DNA of 64,000 bases from Flavobacterium pallidum. GTDB taxonomy: Bacteria; Bacteroidota; Bacteroidia; Flavobacteriales; Flavobacteriaceae. The position numbers were made by a program, and so were the translations under genes. A model generated the notes under the pieces. That model did not search any database and had not been told where the DNA came from. It saw only the letters and a program-made list of their open reading frames with translations. Below are positions 24,781-33,936 of this stretch, piece after piece. Numbering within the stretch: the stretch's first letter is position 1; each line of letters starts with the position of its first letter. The DNA lies in NCBI RefSeq assembly GCF_003097535.1, contig NZ_CP029187.1, forward strand, positions 1,426,001 through 1,490,000, given 5' to 3'.

Positions 24781-26021
24781 TTAAAAAACTTTTAGCAACC
24801 ATCGTATTGCTTTTCTCCCTTGCCATTACTGCCCAATCAGGAACTTCTTCCCCTTATTCTTTTTACGGCATCGGCGATGTAACTTTTAAGGGTGCGGCCG
24901 AGAACAGGTTTATGGGAGGCGTCGCCGTATTTTCAGACAGTATCCACCTGAATCTTTCAAATCCCGCATCAATTGCCGGACTGAAGCTAACGACATTTAC
25001 AGTAGGCGGAACAAACAGCCGCAACAAACTCATTACAAATACACAGGAAAGTAAGGCATCGAGGACTTCGGTGGATTACCTGGCATTGGCCATCCCGATC
25101 GGCAAATGGTCGGTTTCGGCAGCATTATTGCCCTATTCTTCCGTAGGATACCGTACACAAAGGCTTGCTCAAAACGTGAATGAGACCAGCAGCAGGTTTG
25201 AAGGAAGCGGTGGCGTGAACAAGGCTTCGATCGGTACGGCATACAGTCTGAATTCAAAATGGAATATCGGAGCGAATGTTGAATACAATTTCGGGCAGAT
25301 TTCCACTACGAGTTATGAGTTCCTGCCTGACATCCAGTTGGGCTCGCGCGAAAAAAATGTGTCTAATGTTTCGGGGGTCACCTTTAATACAGGTTTGATG
25401 TACCAGTCCAGGGTCAATAATAAATTTGACGTTTTCGGAAGCTTTACTTTTACGCCTGAAACCAAGCTGGCGTTGCAGAATGAGCGTAAAATTGCTACGG
25501 TCACCGGCCTAAACTCTTCCGGGTCTGACGAAGTTCAAGTTGATGTCGATGATACTACTGTAAACCTGCCTGCAAAGTTTTCTGTTGGAGGTGGTTTCGG
25601 CGTGGTCAGGAAATGGCTTATTGGAACTGAAGTGACGTTCCGAGAGTCCGGAAACCTAGGCAGCCGTTTTACCGACATCAGCAACGTAGGTTATGAGAAT
25701 TCCCAGAAATATTCCTTAGGAGGGTATTTTATCCCAAATTATAATGCCTACAACGGTTATTTCAAAAGGGTTACGTACCGCGGTGGTCTGCGTTATGAAA
25801 AGACCGGACTGATCATTGCCGGAAAATCAATCGAAGATATGGCTGTGACCGCCGGTTTCGGTTTTCCTGTAGGGAATGGTAGTTTCTCGAACATTAACCT
25901 TGGCGTGGAATTTGGCAGGAAAGGCACGAAAGCCGCTAGCCTGGTAAGGGAAAATTACACTAACTTTACGTTAAGCCTTTCATTGAACGACAAATGGTTC
26001 GTGAAGAGGAAATATGACTAA
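24777..26021 (+). CDS. Putative outer-membrane beta-barrel protein
   Basis: A 414-residue exported protein with signal peptide about 1-19 (AITAQ). The rest alternates polar and hydrophobic residues in amphipathic strands (VGYRTQRLAQNVNETSSRFEGSGG, GGLRYEKTGLIIAGK, NINLGVEFGRKG), and the chain ends LNDKWFVKRKYD. This suggests an outer-membrane beta-barrel distantly like FadL/PorV-type proteins, but I do not recognise a named family. It overlaps coaX by 4 bases and precedes lptC by 27 bases to its ATG, so a link to the lipopolysaccharide or outer-membrane assembly genes nearby is possible. Confidence 0.65.
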   Translation: MIKKLLATIVLLFSLAITAQSGTSSPYSFYGIGDVTFKGAAENRFMGGVAVFSDSIHLNLSNPASIAGLKLTTFTVGGTNSRNKLITNTQESKASRTSVDYLALAIPIGKWSVSAALLPYSSVGYRTQRLAQNVNETSSRFEGSGGVNKASIGTAYSLNSKWNIGANVEYNFGQISTTSYEFLPDIQLGSREKNVSNVSGVTFNTGLMYQSRVNNKFDVFGSFTFTPETKLALQNERKIATVTGLNSSGSDEVQVDVDDTTVNLPAKFSVGGGFGVVRKWLIGTEVTFRESGNLGSRFTDISNVGYENSQKYSLGGYFIPNYNAYNGYFKRVTYRGGLRYEKTGLIIAGKSIEDMAVTAGFGFPVGNGSFSNINLGVEFGRKGTKAASLVRENYTNFTLSLSLNDKWFVKRKYD

Positions 26022-26048
26022 TACGACCGGAGCGCCCCGGTTTTGCCG

Positions 26049-26615
26049 ATGACCCGTAAACTGAAAATACAATCACTGTTGCTGTCTTTTTTTGCCATTC
26101 CTTTTTTCTGGAGTTGCGAAAGCAATTTCAAGGATGTACAGAAGTTTTATTTTTCAGAATTTATGCCTACCGGCGAAGCCGATTCCATCAACCTTAAATA
26201 TACCGATTCAGGAAAAATCACTGCGGTGCTTGCCAGCCAGCGGATGCTCGATTACAGCAGCGTGCGTTTCCCGTTTACGGAATTCCCGAAAGGCATCGAC
26301 CTGACGCTTTTTGACAAAAATGCCAAAAAGACCTTTATAAAATCAGATTATGCAGTGAGTTTCAAAGGTACTGATATGATCGATTTGCGCGGGAATGTGC
26401 GCATCACTTCTGAAAACGGCCAGCAACTCACGACCGAACAACTGTATTTCGACCAGAAAAACGAATGGTTTTTTACTGAAAAAAACTTTAAATTTACAGA
26501 CCCAAAAAGCGGATCGACCACAGGTGAAGGCATCGATTTCAATAAGGATTTTACCCGGGTTAACTTCCAGAAGGTAAAAGGGCTCATCAACCAATCCGCC
26601 AATACAAAATTATAA
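26049..26615 (+). CDS. lptC: LPS export ABC transporter periplasmic protein LptC
   Basis: A 188-residue LptC/YrbK-family protein, part of the bridge that moves lipopolysaccharide from inner to outer membrane. The N-terminus is a hydrophobic signal (KIQSLLLSFFAIPFFWSC) ending in a lipobox-like WSC, so it may be a lipoprotein and not held by a transmembrane helix. The periplasmic part has the OstA/LptA-like beta-taco pattern (DLRGNVRITSENGQQLTTEQLYFDQKNEWFFTE). The ATG at 26049 is chosen over a TTG six bases upstream. The downstream small gene begins 3 bases after the stop. Confidence 0.85.
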   Translation: MTRKLKIQSLLLSFFAIPFFWSCESNFKDVQKFYFSEFMPTGEADSINLKYTDSGKITAVLASQRMLDYSSVRFPFTEFPKGIDLTLFDKNAKKTFIKSDYAVSFKGTDMIDLRGNVRITSENGQQLTTEQLYFDQKNEWFFTEKNFKFTDPKSGSTTGEGIDFNKDFTRVNFQKVKGLINQSANTKL

Positions 26616-26617
26616 CT

Positions 26618-26815
26618 ATGAACAATTATTTTAAATATACCCCGTACCTGTATCTTATTGTAGCGTTGTTTGCTGCTTATAAAAGTGTCATGGCGTGGAG
26701 TGGGGAACGCGACCAGGCGTATATGTTTCTTGGAATCGCCGTTTTGTGCCTGTTCATGTTTGGGTTCAGGCTGTGGTTCATCAAAAGGATGGACGCGCGC
26801 AACCGCAAACCTTAA
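26618..26815 (+). CDS. Small membrane protein, two transmembrane helices
   Basis: A 65-residue protein with two hydrophobic segments (about 8-24 and 36-53) and a basic C-terminus (KRMDARNRKP). It is tightly placed, 2 bases after lptC and 3 bases before the CBS-domain gene, in what looks like one operon. The start ATG is the only good one. I do not recognise a family. Its spacing and composition make it a likely real gene. Confidence 0.7.
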   Translation: MNNYFKYTPYLYLIVALFAAYKSVMAWSGERDQAYMFLGIAVLCLFMFGFRLWFIKRMDARNRKP

Positions 26816-26818
26816 TCC

Positions 26819-28081
26819 ATGGGAGCAGGCATTATTATCATATTGTGCTTAGTGCTTTCGGCTTTCTTTTCAGGCATGGAAATTGCCTTCATCTCGTCAA
26901 ATAAAGTATACCTGGGTATTGAAAAGATGCAGGATACTTTCGTTTCGCGGACCCTTTCAAAACTTACTGAAAAACCTTCCATGTTCATCGCGTCTATGCT
27001 CATCGGCAACAACATTGCGCTGGTGGTGTATGGTTTTTATATGGGAAGCGTCGTGATGGGCTGGCTGACGGGTTACGGTGGCCTTGCGAAAGGATTTTCA
27101 GGATTGTTGCTGCAAACGGTGATTTCTACCTTTATTATATTGATCACATCCGAGTTCCTGCCCAAGGTTTTTTTTCAGGTATATGCCAATAGCCTGATTA
27201 AGTTTTTTGCCATTCCAGCTTATTTTTTCTACAGGATTTTTTATTTCATTTCGACGTTCATTATGTGGATTTCGGATATGATCTTAAGGAAAGTTTTCCA
27301 TTCCGGCGGCGACCAGGAGCAATTGCTTTTCAGTAAGGTTGAGCTTGGGAATTATATTTCGGAACAGATGAGCGCCGTAGAAGACGATGCTGAAGTGGAT
27401 TCAGAAATACAGATTTTCCAGAATGCACTGGAGTTTTCAGGCGTAAAAGCGCGTGAAATCATGAACCCGCGTACCGAAATCGCTGCCGTTGAAATCCATG
27501 ATTCGGTAGCCGAACTTAAAGCGCTTTTTATTGAAACAGGGTATTCAAAAGTACTTGTTTACCAGAATTCGCTTGATGACATTGTAGGTTACATCCATTC
27601 TTTCGAATTGTTTAAGAAGCCGAAAAGCATCAAGTCGGTCATGATTGCGGTAGAATTCGTTCCGGAAACGATGCTGATTAAGGACGTGATGGCGCTTCTG
27701 ACGAAGAAACGCAAAAACGTTGCCGTGGTCCTTGATGAATATGGCGGTACTTCGGGCATGCTGACCATTGAAGACATTGTCGAGGAGCTTTTCGGCGAGA
27801 TCGAGGACGAGCATGATGCTGATGACAGCCTGATTGAAAAGGAGCTCGAGCCTGGTGTCTTCCTCTTTTCAACAAGGTTTGATGTTGAATATATCAATCA
27901 AAGTTATAAACTCGATATCCCGGAAAGCGATTCCTATAGTACACTCGGCGGATTCATCGTAAACCATACCAAAGAGATTCCCCAAAAGGGTGAAAACATC
28001 CAGATCGGGCACTTCCATTTCCTTATTGAAGCGGCAACGGAGAAAAAAATCGAGCTTGTAAAAATGACTGTCAGGGAGTAA
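26819..28081 (+). CDS. CNNM/CorC (hemolysin-family) membrane protein with CBS domains
   Basis: A 420-residue inner-membrane protein of the CorC/HlyC type. Residues about 1-180 are the DUF21/CNNM membrane domain (SAFFSGMEIAFISSNKVYL is diagnostic), 205-325 a pair of CBS domains (VKAREIMNPRTEI, VLDEYGGTSGMLTIEDIVEELFGEI) and about 335-415 the CorC_HlyC domain (STLGGFIVNHTKEIPQKGE). Such proteins are linked to magnesium or cobalt efflux. The gliding protein GldE is a relative, but no gld genes lie nearby, so I do not use that name. It follows the small membrane gene by 3 bases. Confidence 0.87.
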   Translation: MGAGIIIILCLVLSAFFSGMEIAFISSNKVYLGIEKMQDTFVSRTLSKLTEKPSMFIASMLIGNNIALVVYGFYMGSVVMGWLTGYGGLAKGFSGLLLQTVISTFIILITSEFLPKVFFQVYANSLIKFFAIPAYFFYRIFYFISTFIMWISDMILRKVFHSGGDQEQLLFSKVELGNYISEQMSAVEDDAEVDSEIQIFQNALEFSGVKAREIMNPRTEIAAVEIHDSVAELKALFIETGYSKVLVYQNSLDDIVGYIHSFELFKKPKSIKSVMIAVEFVPETMLIKDVMALLTKKRKNVAVVLDEYGGTSGMLTIEDIVEELFGEIEDEHDADDSLIEKELEPGVFLFSTRFDVEYINQSYKLDIPESDSYSTLGGFIVNHTKEIPQKGENIQIGHFHFLIEAATEKKIELVKMTVRE

Positions 28082-28187
28082 GCTGAAAAAAAAACCACTT
28101 TTTTGTCGAAAATATTTTGGTGGAGCACAATTATTTGACATATAATTGTATTTTCGCAAACTGAATTAAAAAAATAACAGAATAGAA

Positions 28188-30281
28188 ATGGCAGTTTTAT
28201 CAAAAATCAGGCAACGTTCGATATTGTTGATAGCGGTTATCGGCTTTTGTCTCTTTGCATTTATAATTGGAGATCTTGTACAAAGTAACTTGTTTTCAAG
28301 AAGCGCTAACAATATCGGAAGCGTAAACGGGCACGACCTTCCAATGGATGAGTTCAAGACCAAAGTAGAAAATGTTACGAAAAGTTCTCAGGGCGCAACC
28401 CAGAGCCAGGCAGTAAATTATGTTTGGGAGTATGAAGTGAATAACACGCTGCTTGATGCCGAATTTGACAAGCTGGGTCTTGAAGTAGGTGATGATCAAA
28501 TCATTGACATCCTGAAACAAAATCCTCAAATCGGGCAAAATCCAATGTTTTTAGGAGCGACAGGAGTTTTTGACATAGCTAAATTCGATGCCATTGCTTC
28601 GCAGGGCGTGGAGGCGAAAAACTTCGTGACCGAATCGAAAAAGGATGCTGCTGAAAACGCAAAAAAGCAAATCTACAATACGTTGTTAAGGGCCGGTGCT
28701 TATACCACGGCGCTTGAAGGCAAGATGAAATACAAAATGGAGGCTGATAAAGTAAGCTTCGATTATGTTTCTGTTTTGTTCTCTACCATCAAGGATAGCG
28801 ATGTGAAAGTGTCTGACGACGAGATCATCGCTTACATGAGGAAAGACGAGAAAAGGTATAAGTCTGAAGAAAACCGTGAATTGGATTATGTGATTTTCGA
28901 AGACAAAGCATCAAAAACCGATGAAGACGCGATCAAAGCCAAAATGGATGCCTTAATGGCTCCAAGGGTAGAATATGTAAACGGGAAGAATGATACCATC
29001 CCTAGTTTTGCAAACGCAACCAACGTGGCTGAATTCGTGAATTCAAACTCTGACACGCCTTACGATTCAACCTACATTGCTAAAAAAGACCTTCCTGCAC
29101 AGTTTTCTGAGCAGTTGTATAACCTTCCGACAGGTCAGGTTTTCGGTCCATATATTTATAACAACGGCTATTGGTTGTCAAAATCAATGGGACGTGAAGC
29201 AGGAGCGAATGTAAAGGCCAGCCACATCTTATTGTCTTATAAAGGAGCCATGCGTGCTGCTCCGACTGTAACGCGTTCCAAAGAAGAAGCAGCTGCAAAG
29301 GCCAACGAGCTTTTGGCAGAGGCCAATGCAAAACCTGAAATGTTCTTCATGCTTGCCATGCAGAATTCAGACGATTCTTCAAAACAGCAAGGTGGTGATT
29401 TGGGTTATTTCTCAAAAGGTGCCAACAACCTTACCAAGAAATTCGCAGATTATATTTTTGCAAACCCGATCGGGAAATTAGGACTGGTTGAAACGGAATT
29501 CGGATACCATATTATTAAAGTGACCGATAAGCAGGATGGTGTACGTTTGGCTACCATCTCTAAAAAAATTGAGCCTTCTGCAGAAACTGTAAATACCGTT
29601 TACAACAAAGCGGTGAAATTCCAGATGGAGGCTAAGGATAAATCTTTTGACCAGGTAGCGAAAGCAGCTAAACTTACGATCAATCCATCGGTTAAAGTGA
29701 GGGCTATGGACGAAAACCTGGGTGCTATCGCAAACCAGAGGCAAATCGTGAAATGGGCTTTCAACAAGGATACTAAAGTAGGCGCTGTGGAGCGTTTCGA
29801 AGTAACCAATACAGGACACGTGATCGTTAGGCTGAAAAAAGTGAATGAAGAAGGATTACTTCCTTTGGATGAAGCCAGGCCAATGATTGAGTTGAAACTG
29901 AAAAACCAAAAGAAAACGGCTTTGATCAAAGCAAAAATGAAAGGTGGTTCGCTGGAAGCTATTGCAGCTGCAAATGCTACGAAAGTGCAGACCGTTGCGG
30001 ATCGTACTTTAGAAACGGCAAGCCTTGAAGGTGTTGGTTTAGAGCAAAGGGTTGTGGCTACTGCGATGGTTACTCCGGCTAACAAACTGTCTGCCCCGAT
30101 TGAAGGGATGTCAGGCGTGTATGTGGTGAAAACGACTGCTTACACTAAAGCTCCGGCAATCCAATCTTATAAAGATTATGTAGCAAAACTGAAAGTGAAT
30201 AACGGAAACACCATGCAGCGTATCTCTGCTTCATTGAAGAAGGATGCTGAAATCGAAGACAACAGAAGTTTGTTCTACTAA
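28188..30281 (+). CDS. PpiD-like membrane-anchored peptidyl-prolyl isomerase
   Basis: A 697-residue periplasmic folding factor. A single N-terminal transmembrane helix (about 12-32) anchors it. A SurA_N-like helical chaperone region follows (GSVNGHDLPMDEFKTKVE onward). A parvulin/PPIC domain lies at about 340-450, with VKASHILLSYKG at its start, GGDLGYFSKG in the middle and ETEFGYHIIKVTDKQDG at its end. A long C-terminal region completes the PpiD layout. It assists outer-membrane and secreted protein folding, which fits an envelope rich in SusC and T9SS substrates. It begins 106 bases after the CBS gene, and the gap is A/T-rich with possible promoter boxes. Confidence 0.87.
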   Translation: MAVLSKIRQRSILLIAVIGFCLFAFIIGDLVQSNLFSRSANNIGSVNGHDLPMDEFKTKVENVTKSSQGATQSQAVNYVWEYEVNNTLLDAEFDKLGLEVGDDQIIDILKQNPQIGQNPMFLGATGVFDIAKFDAIASQGVEAKNFVTESKKDAAENAKKQIYNTLLRAGAYTTALEGKMKYKMEADKVSFDYVSVLFSTIKDSDVKVSDDEIIAYMRKDEKRYKSEENRELDYVIFEDKASKTDEDAIKAKMDALMAPRVEYVNGKNDTIPSFANATNVAEFVNSNSDTPYDSTYIAKKDLPAQFSEQLYNLPTGQVFGPYIYNNGYWLSKSMGREAGANVKASHILLSYKGAMRAAPTVTRSKEEAAAKANELLAEANAKPEMFFMLAMQNSDDSSKQQGGDLGYFSKGANNLTKKFADYIFANPIGKLGLVETEFGYHIIKVTDKQDGVRLATISKKIEPSAETVNTVYNKAVKFQMEAKDKSFDQVAKAAKLTINPSVKVRAMDENLGAIANQRQIVKWAFNKDTKVGAVERFEVTNTGHVIVRLKKVNEEGLLPLDEARPMIELKLKNQKKTALIKAKMKGGSLEAIAAANATKVQTVADRTLETASLEGVGLEQRVVATAMVTPANKLSAPIEGMSGVYVVKTTAYTKAPAIQSYKDYVAKLKVNNGNTMQRISASLKKDAEIEDNRSLFY

Positions 30282-30300
30282 GATAATATCACATGATAAG

Positions 30301-30330
30301 AAAAGCCGGTTTTTTAAAGCCGGCTTTTTC
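30301..30330. terminator. Bidirectional terminator between the PpiD-like and GHMP kinase genes
   Basis: AAAGCCGG (30302-30309) pairs with CCGGCTTT (30320-30327). T-rich sequence follows on the plus strand and the A-run before it gives a T-tail on the minus strand. It serves two convergent genes. Confidence 0.85.
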
Positions 30331-30333
30331 ATT

Positions 30334-31248
30334 TTATAATATCATATCAGAATATGGGATGATTGTATCATATCCTTTGTCAATAAAATATGGCGTGGGA
30401 TCGTTTTTTGAAATGACCAGTATAAAATCCCCGCCCCAGGCACCGAGGCTTTTGATAGTGCCGTTGAAATCCGGAAAAAGATGTTCCTTTACCGTTACCA
30501 TATGAAGCACATCGCTCATAATGGCTTCGTGTTTTTCGAGCTGCCGGGCAAAATCACCCAGCGATGTTGTCTGCCGTATCGCAGCAGTAATTTTATTTAC
30601 AGCCGAAACATTTTTAGTGATGTCATCGCGATGCCTGTAATATGAATTGATGGCTGCTTTGCTGCTTTGCTTTTTATTCAGGTAAACAAAATACAGATTT
30701 GAGATGAATTCTGGCCTGAAATCAACAGCCTCAACAATCGGGTTTCCGTTTTCAAGGCGATACAATACCGGCTGGTTGTTTTGTGCGCAGGCAATATCAT
30801 AACCGCTCCCGCCAAAACTGTTCTGGAGCAGGGCAAAAGCATCAATACTAAGCCATTGTGCAATATTATTGATCAATGTTGACGAGGTACCCAGTCCCCA
30901 TTTCTTTGAAAAAGTAAGGTTTGTAGTGATTTTGTATCCGTCAGCATTATCAATGAAGGTAGGGTTCAGTAAATACGATTCGTGCAAAATCTCAATCAGC
31001 GTGTTTCGAATGGAATCACTTTTCTCTTTGTAACCTGTATCAGAAATAACGTCAAACCCAATCACATCTTCAAACCAAACCGACCCATCGGCATCATGGC
31101 TTTTCCAATATATTTTTTTATCAGAGGCTTCTTTAATAACAAGATCCTGCCCGAATTTTGTCGGCAAAGCCAAAGCCATAGCGCCATCAAGCACCAGGTA
31201 TTCGCCTGTGAGCATCAACTTTCCATTACTGTAAAAACGCTGCGACAA
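30334..31248 (-). CDS. GHMP-family kinase, probably of the mevalonate pathway
   Basis: A 304-residue cytoplasmic kinase. GHMP motifs are visible: motif 1 KLMLTGEYLVLDGAMALALP near the N-terminus, an ATP-binding motif 2 in the variant form GLGTSSTL, and a GGSGYDIACAQ block carrying the likely catalytic Asp. It lies directly behind HMG-CoA reductase, which makes mevalonate, so a mevalonate or phosphomevalonate kinase role is inferred. The start is a TTG at 31248, because the reductase stop codon TAA lies immediately before it, the sequence SQRFYSNGKL just after it matches the expected beginning of motif 1, and no in-frame ATG comes before residue 12. Confidence 0.82.
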   Translation of the reverse strand: MSQRFYSNGKLMLTGEYLVLDGAMALALPTKFGQDLVIKEASDKKIYWKSHDADGSVWFEDVIGFDVISDTGYKEKSDSIRNTLIEILHESYLLNPTFIDNADGYKITTNLTFSKKWGLGTSSTLINNIAQWLSIDAFALLQNSFGGSGYDIACAQNNQPVLYRLENGNPIVEAVDFRPEFISNLYFVYLNKKQSSKAAINSYYRHRDDITKNVSAVNKITAAIRQTTSLGDFARQLEKHEAIMSDVLHMVTVKEHLFPDFNGTIKSLGAWGGDFILVISKNDPTPYFIDKGYDTIIPYSDMIL

Positions 31249-32568
31249 TTAATTGGTTTTTAAATTTTTGATGAAATCCACCACCGCCGAATGGGAAACG
31301 GCATGCTGCTTGAAATATTTCGTAATGATATCCCTTTCTTCAGCCGAAACCTCAAATTGATTGATGATGTTGTTCAGGTGCATTTTCATATGGCCCTGCT
31401 GGATCCCGGTTGTGGTTAAAGAGCGTAAGGCAGCAAAATTCTGTGCCAGGCCCACTGCTGCAGTGATCTGCATCAATTCCTGCGCCGACGGCTTTCCAAG
31501 CAATTGATGGCAAAATTTCACCAGTGGATGCAAAGTCGTCAATCCGCCAACGGTTCCTAAAGCCAACGGGATGTCCAGCGAAAAATGAAAATTTCCGTTT
31601 TCAATCCTCGCATCGGAAAGACTCGTATAACGCCCATTCCTCGCAGCATAAGCATGCACTCCGGCTTCCACTGCACGGAAATCATTTCCTGTAGCCACAA
31701 CGACTGAATCCACGCCGTTCATGATGCCTTTATTGTGTGTGACAGCCCGGAATGGCTCGACTTTCGCTATGGTCACCGCCTGCACGAAATTTTCTGCAAA
31801 CAGCTGTGGGTTTTCAATGTTTTTTTCCTGCAAATCGCTAACAGCGCAGGAAACTTCAGCTTTTACGATGCAATTCGGGACATAATTTGATAAAATACTC
31901 ATTACGACCCTGACCTCTTTTTCAGTTTCGGAAAAGCCATCATGTTCGTTTGCTTTCTCCTTCAGCGTTTGTGCAAACTGTTCGAGGCAGGAATTGATGA
32001 AATTCGCGCCCATCGAATCTTTGGTTTCAAAAGTGGCATGAAGCTGGTAGTAATGGTCAATCAAATCGGTTTTATCTCGAAGTTCGATGTCCAGGATCCC
32101 GCCGCCACGTTGTTGCATGTTTTTGGTGATGCTTTGCGTTTCAGCGAAAAAATCAGGCTTGATCATATTGAAGAAAGACTGAAGTTTGTCTTTTGCGCCT
32201 TTAAACATAAAATGCACCTGCCCGATTTTCTCGGTATTGATCACTGTCGTTTTGAAACCGCCGCGTGTTGACCAGAATTTAGCAGCTTTGGCGGCCGCAG
32301 CAACCACGGAACTTTCCTCAGTAGCCATCGGGACCGTGTGGAATTTTCCGTTAATCAGGAAATTCGGGGCGATGCCCAACGGCAGGTAAAAATTGGAAAT
32401 CGTATTTTCAATAAACTCATCGTGGAGTTGCTGGAGTTTTTCGTCGGAATTCCAATAGGATTTTACCAAATTTTCCGCCGAACCGGCATCAGTAAAATAA
32501 TGTTTAGCAATCAGCTTGATTTTTTCCGCTTTGGATAATTTCGAAAATCCTGAAATGGCCTCGTTCAT
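31249..32568 (-). CDS. Hydroxymethylglutaryl-CoA reductase, class II type
   Basis: A 439-residue enzyme of the short, membrane-free HMG-CoA reductase class, reducing HMG-CoA to mevalonate for isoprenoids. Visible blocks are ENTISNFYLPLGIAPNFLING with the substrate-binding ENxI and the catalytic region MATEESSVVAAAAKAAKFW, KDSMGANFIN, ALGTVGGLTTLHPL, LAQNFAALRSLTT and a C-terminal helical tail. The start is set at the ATG at 32568 (MNEAISGFSKLSK); 13 upstream in-frame codons have no family character. The next gene starts directly after the stop. An anabolic role is expected given the adjacent GHMP kinase, even though class II enzymes were first known as catabolic. Confidence 0.9.
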   Translation of the reverse strand: MNEAISGFSKLSKAEKIKLIAKHYFTDAGSAENLVKSYWNSDEKLQQLHDEFIENTISNFYLPLGIAPNFLINGKFHTVPMATEESSVVAAAAKAAKFWSTRGGFKTTVINTEKIGQVHFMFKGAKDKLQSFFNMIKPDFFAETQSITKNMQQRGGGILDIELRDKTDLIDHYYQLHATFETKDSMGANFINSCLEQFAQTLKEKANEHDGFSETEKEVRVVMSILSNYVPNCIVKAEVSCAVSDLQEKNIENPQLFAENFVQAVTIAKVEPFRAVTHNKGIMNGVDSVVVATGNDFRAVEAGVHAYAARNGRYTSLSDARIENGNFHFSLDIPLALGTVGGLTTLHPLVKFCHQLLGKPSAQELMQITAAVGLAQNFAALRSLTTTGIQQGHMKMHLNNIINQFEVSAEERDIITKYFKQHAVSHSAVVDFIKNLKTN

Positions 32569-32753
32569 CAGTATCATATTGAATTCGTTGCAAAGATAAC
32601 TTTTCACCAGATAAAAAACAGTGCTTTTTTGCTATGAAGAATCGGTTCGGGAATGACGGAAAAAAGCCACGCCAAATTTATCAACAGCCACTGATTTTTA
32701 ACATGGAGGATTTTTGCGGTGAAGCTTTCAGGCGTATTTTTAGAAAAAAAGCT

Positions 32754-33830
32754 ATGCAGGAGGAAAGCCAATATATAAAGGGAAGGGGTGCGCAAAAAAA
32801 TGTGCACAACCGCTTTTTCGCGGAATCTTATGACATGCTCGACGATTTCCTGAATTATTGTGAAGCAGAAGGCGACAAGCCTGATGACAACCGGACGCAT
32901 TACCTCGAAGTGTTCCCGAAAACCATTGTAAACAAAGTCGAAAGCCCGGATGTGGGGATGGAATTCTCGATGAATGCCTATCAGGGCTGTGAACACGGAT
33001 GCATTTACTGTTATGCGCGCAACAGCCATGAATATTGGGGTTATAGCGCCGGACTTGATTTTGAAAGGAAAATCCTGGTCAAGAAAAATGCACCTGTCTT
33101 ACTCGAGGAAAAACTCAAAAGCAAGAACTGGAAAGCGCATCCCATTGTCATGTCAGGCAATACCGATTGCTACCAGCCGGCTGAAAAAAAATTCCGGATT
33201 ACGAGGCAGTGCCTTGAAGTGTTCCTGAAATACAGGCATCCGGTGGCGATTATCACTAAAAACGCCCTCATTGCAAGGGATATGGATATCGTGTCAGCAC
33301 TGGCAAAGGAAAATCTCATCGGCGTCAATGTGTCCATCACTTCCCTGAATGAAAAGACAAGGCAATTGCTTGAACCGCGCACGGCGACAATCGCAAAACG
33401 TCTCGATACGGTAAAATTGCTTTCGGAAAACGGCGTTCCGGTAAATGTAATGCTCGCGCCGATTATCCCGGGAATCAACAGCCACGAGATTCTGCCTTTG
33501 GCGAAAGCCGCCTCAGATGCAGGTGCCCTGTCGATCGCGCATACCGTGGTACGGCTGAATGGTGCGATAGGCGAAATTTTTACGGATTGGATCCAAAAAG
33601 CGATGCCGGACCGCGCGGAAAAGGTGCTGAACCAGATCAAAGCCTGCCATAACGGGAATTTAAACGACAGCCGTTGGGGAGAACGCATGCGTGGCGACGG
33701 GGAATTTGCTGAAATGATCCGCTCGCAGATGGGCATGGCGCGGCGTAAGTTTTTCGCCGGGAAGCAATTCCCGAAACTCAATACGGCTTTGTATGAGCAA
33801 TATAAAGGCGGGCAGCTCAGCCTGTTTTGA
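32754..33830 (+). CDS. PA0069-family radical SAM protein (SplB-like)
   Basis: A 358-residue radical SAM enzyme. The iron-sulfur motif is CEHGCIYC (CxxxCxxC, Cys79, 83 and 86), followed by a TIM-barrel pattern with IVMSGNTDCYQPAE and VNVMLAPIIPGINSHE. The family resembles spore photoproduct lyase (SplB) and is often named DNA repair photolyase, but its substrate is unknown. The start is set at the ATG at 32754 (MQEESQYIKGRGAQ). An in-frame ATG 120 bases upstream would add a poorly conserved, basic leader. The family usually begins with the KGRGAxxNxxNRF block, which here starts at residue 9. Confidence 0.85.
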   Translation: MQEESQYIKGRGAQKNVHNRFFAESYDMLDDFLNYCEAEGDKPDDNRTHYLEVFPKTIVNKVESPDVGMEFSMNAYQGCEHGCIYCYARNSHEYWGYSAGLDFERKILVKKNAPVLLEEKLKSKNWKAHPIVMSGNTDCYQPAEKKFRITRQCLEVFLKYRHPVAIITKNALIARDMDIVSALAKENLIGVNVSITSLNEKTRQLLEPRTATIAKRLDTVKLLSENGVPVNVMLAPIIPGINSHEILPLAKAASDAGALSIAHTVVRLNGAIGEIFTDWIQKAMPDRAEKVLNQIKACHNGNLNDSRWGERMRGDGEFAEMIRSQMGMARRKFFAGKQFPKLNTALYEQYKGGQLSLF

Positions 33831-33936
33831 CAAATATCACAAACGCGATGGGCGTAAAATTGCATTTAACAGAAAAAAATGTCGTTTATTGTAATTTTTT
33901 CACTAAAATTGACGGTTTTTATATTCAGTTAAGCCA

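Noticed and set aside
28111..28156. Promoter of the PpiD-like gene (TTG near 28135 and TATTTTCG at 28149)
   Set aside because: The boxes are only 11 bases apart, too close for the Flavobacterium consensus, and the -7 box has a mismatch.
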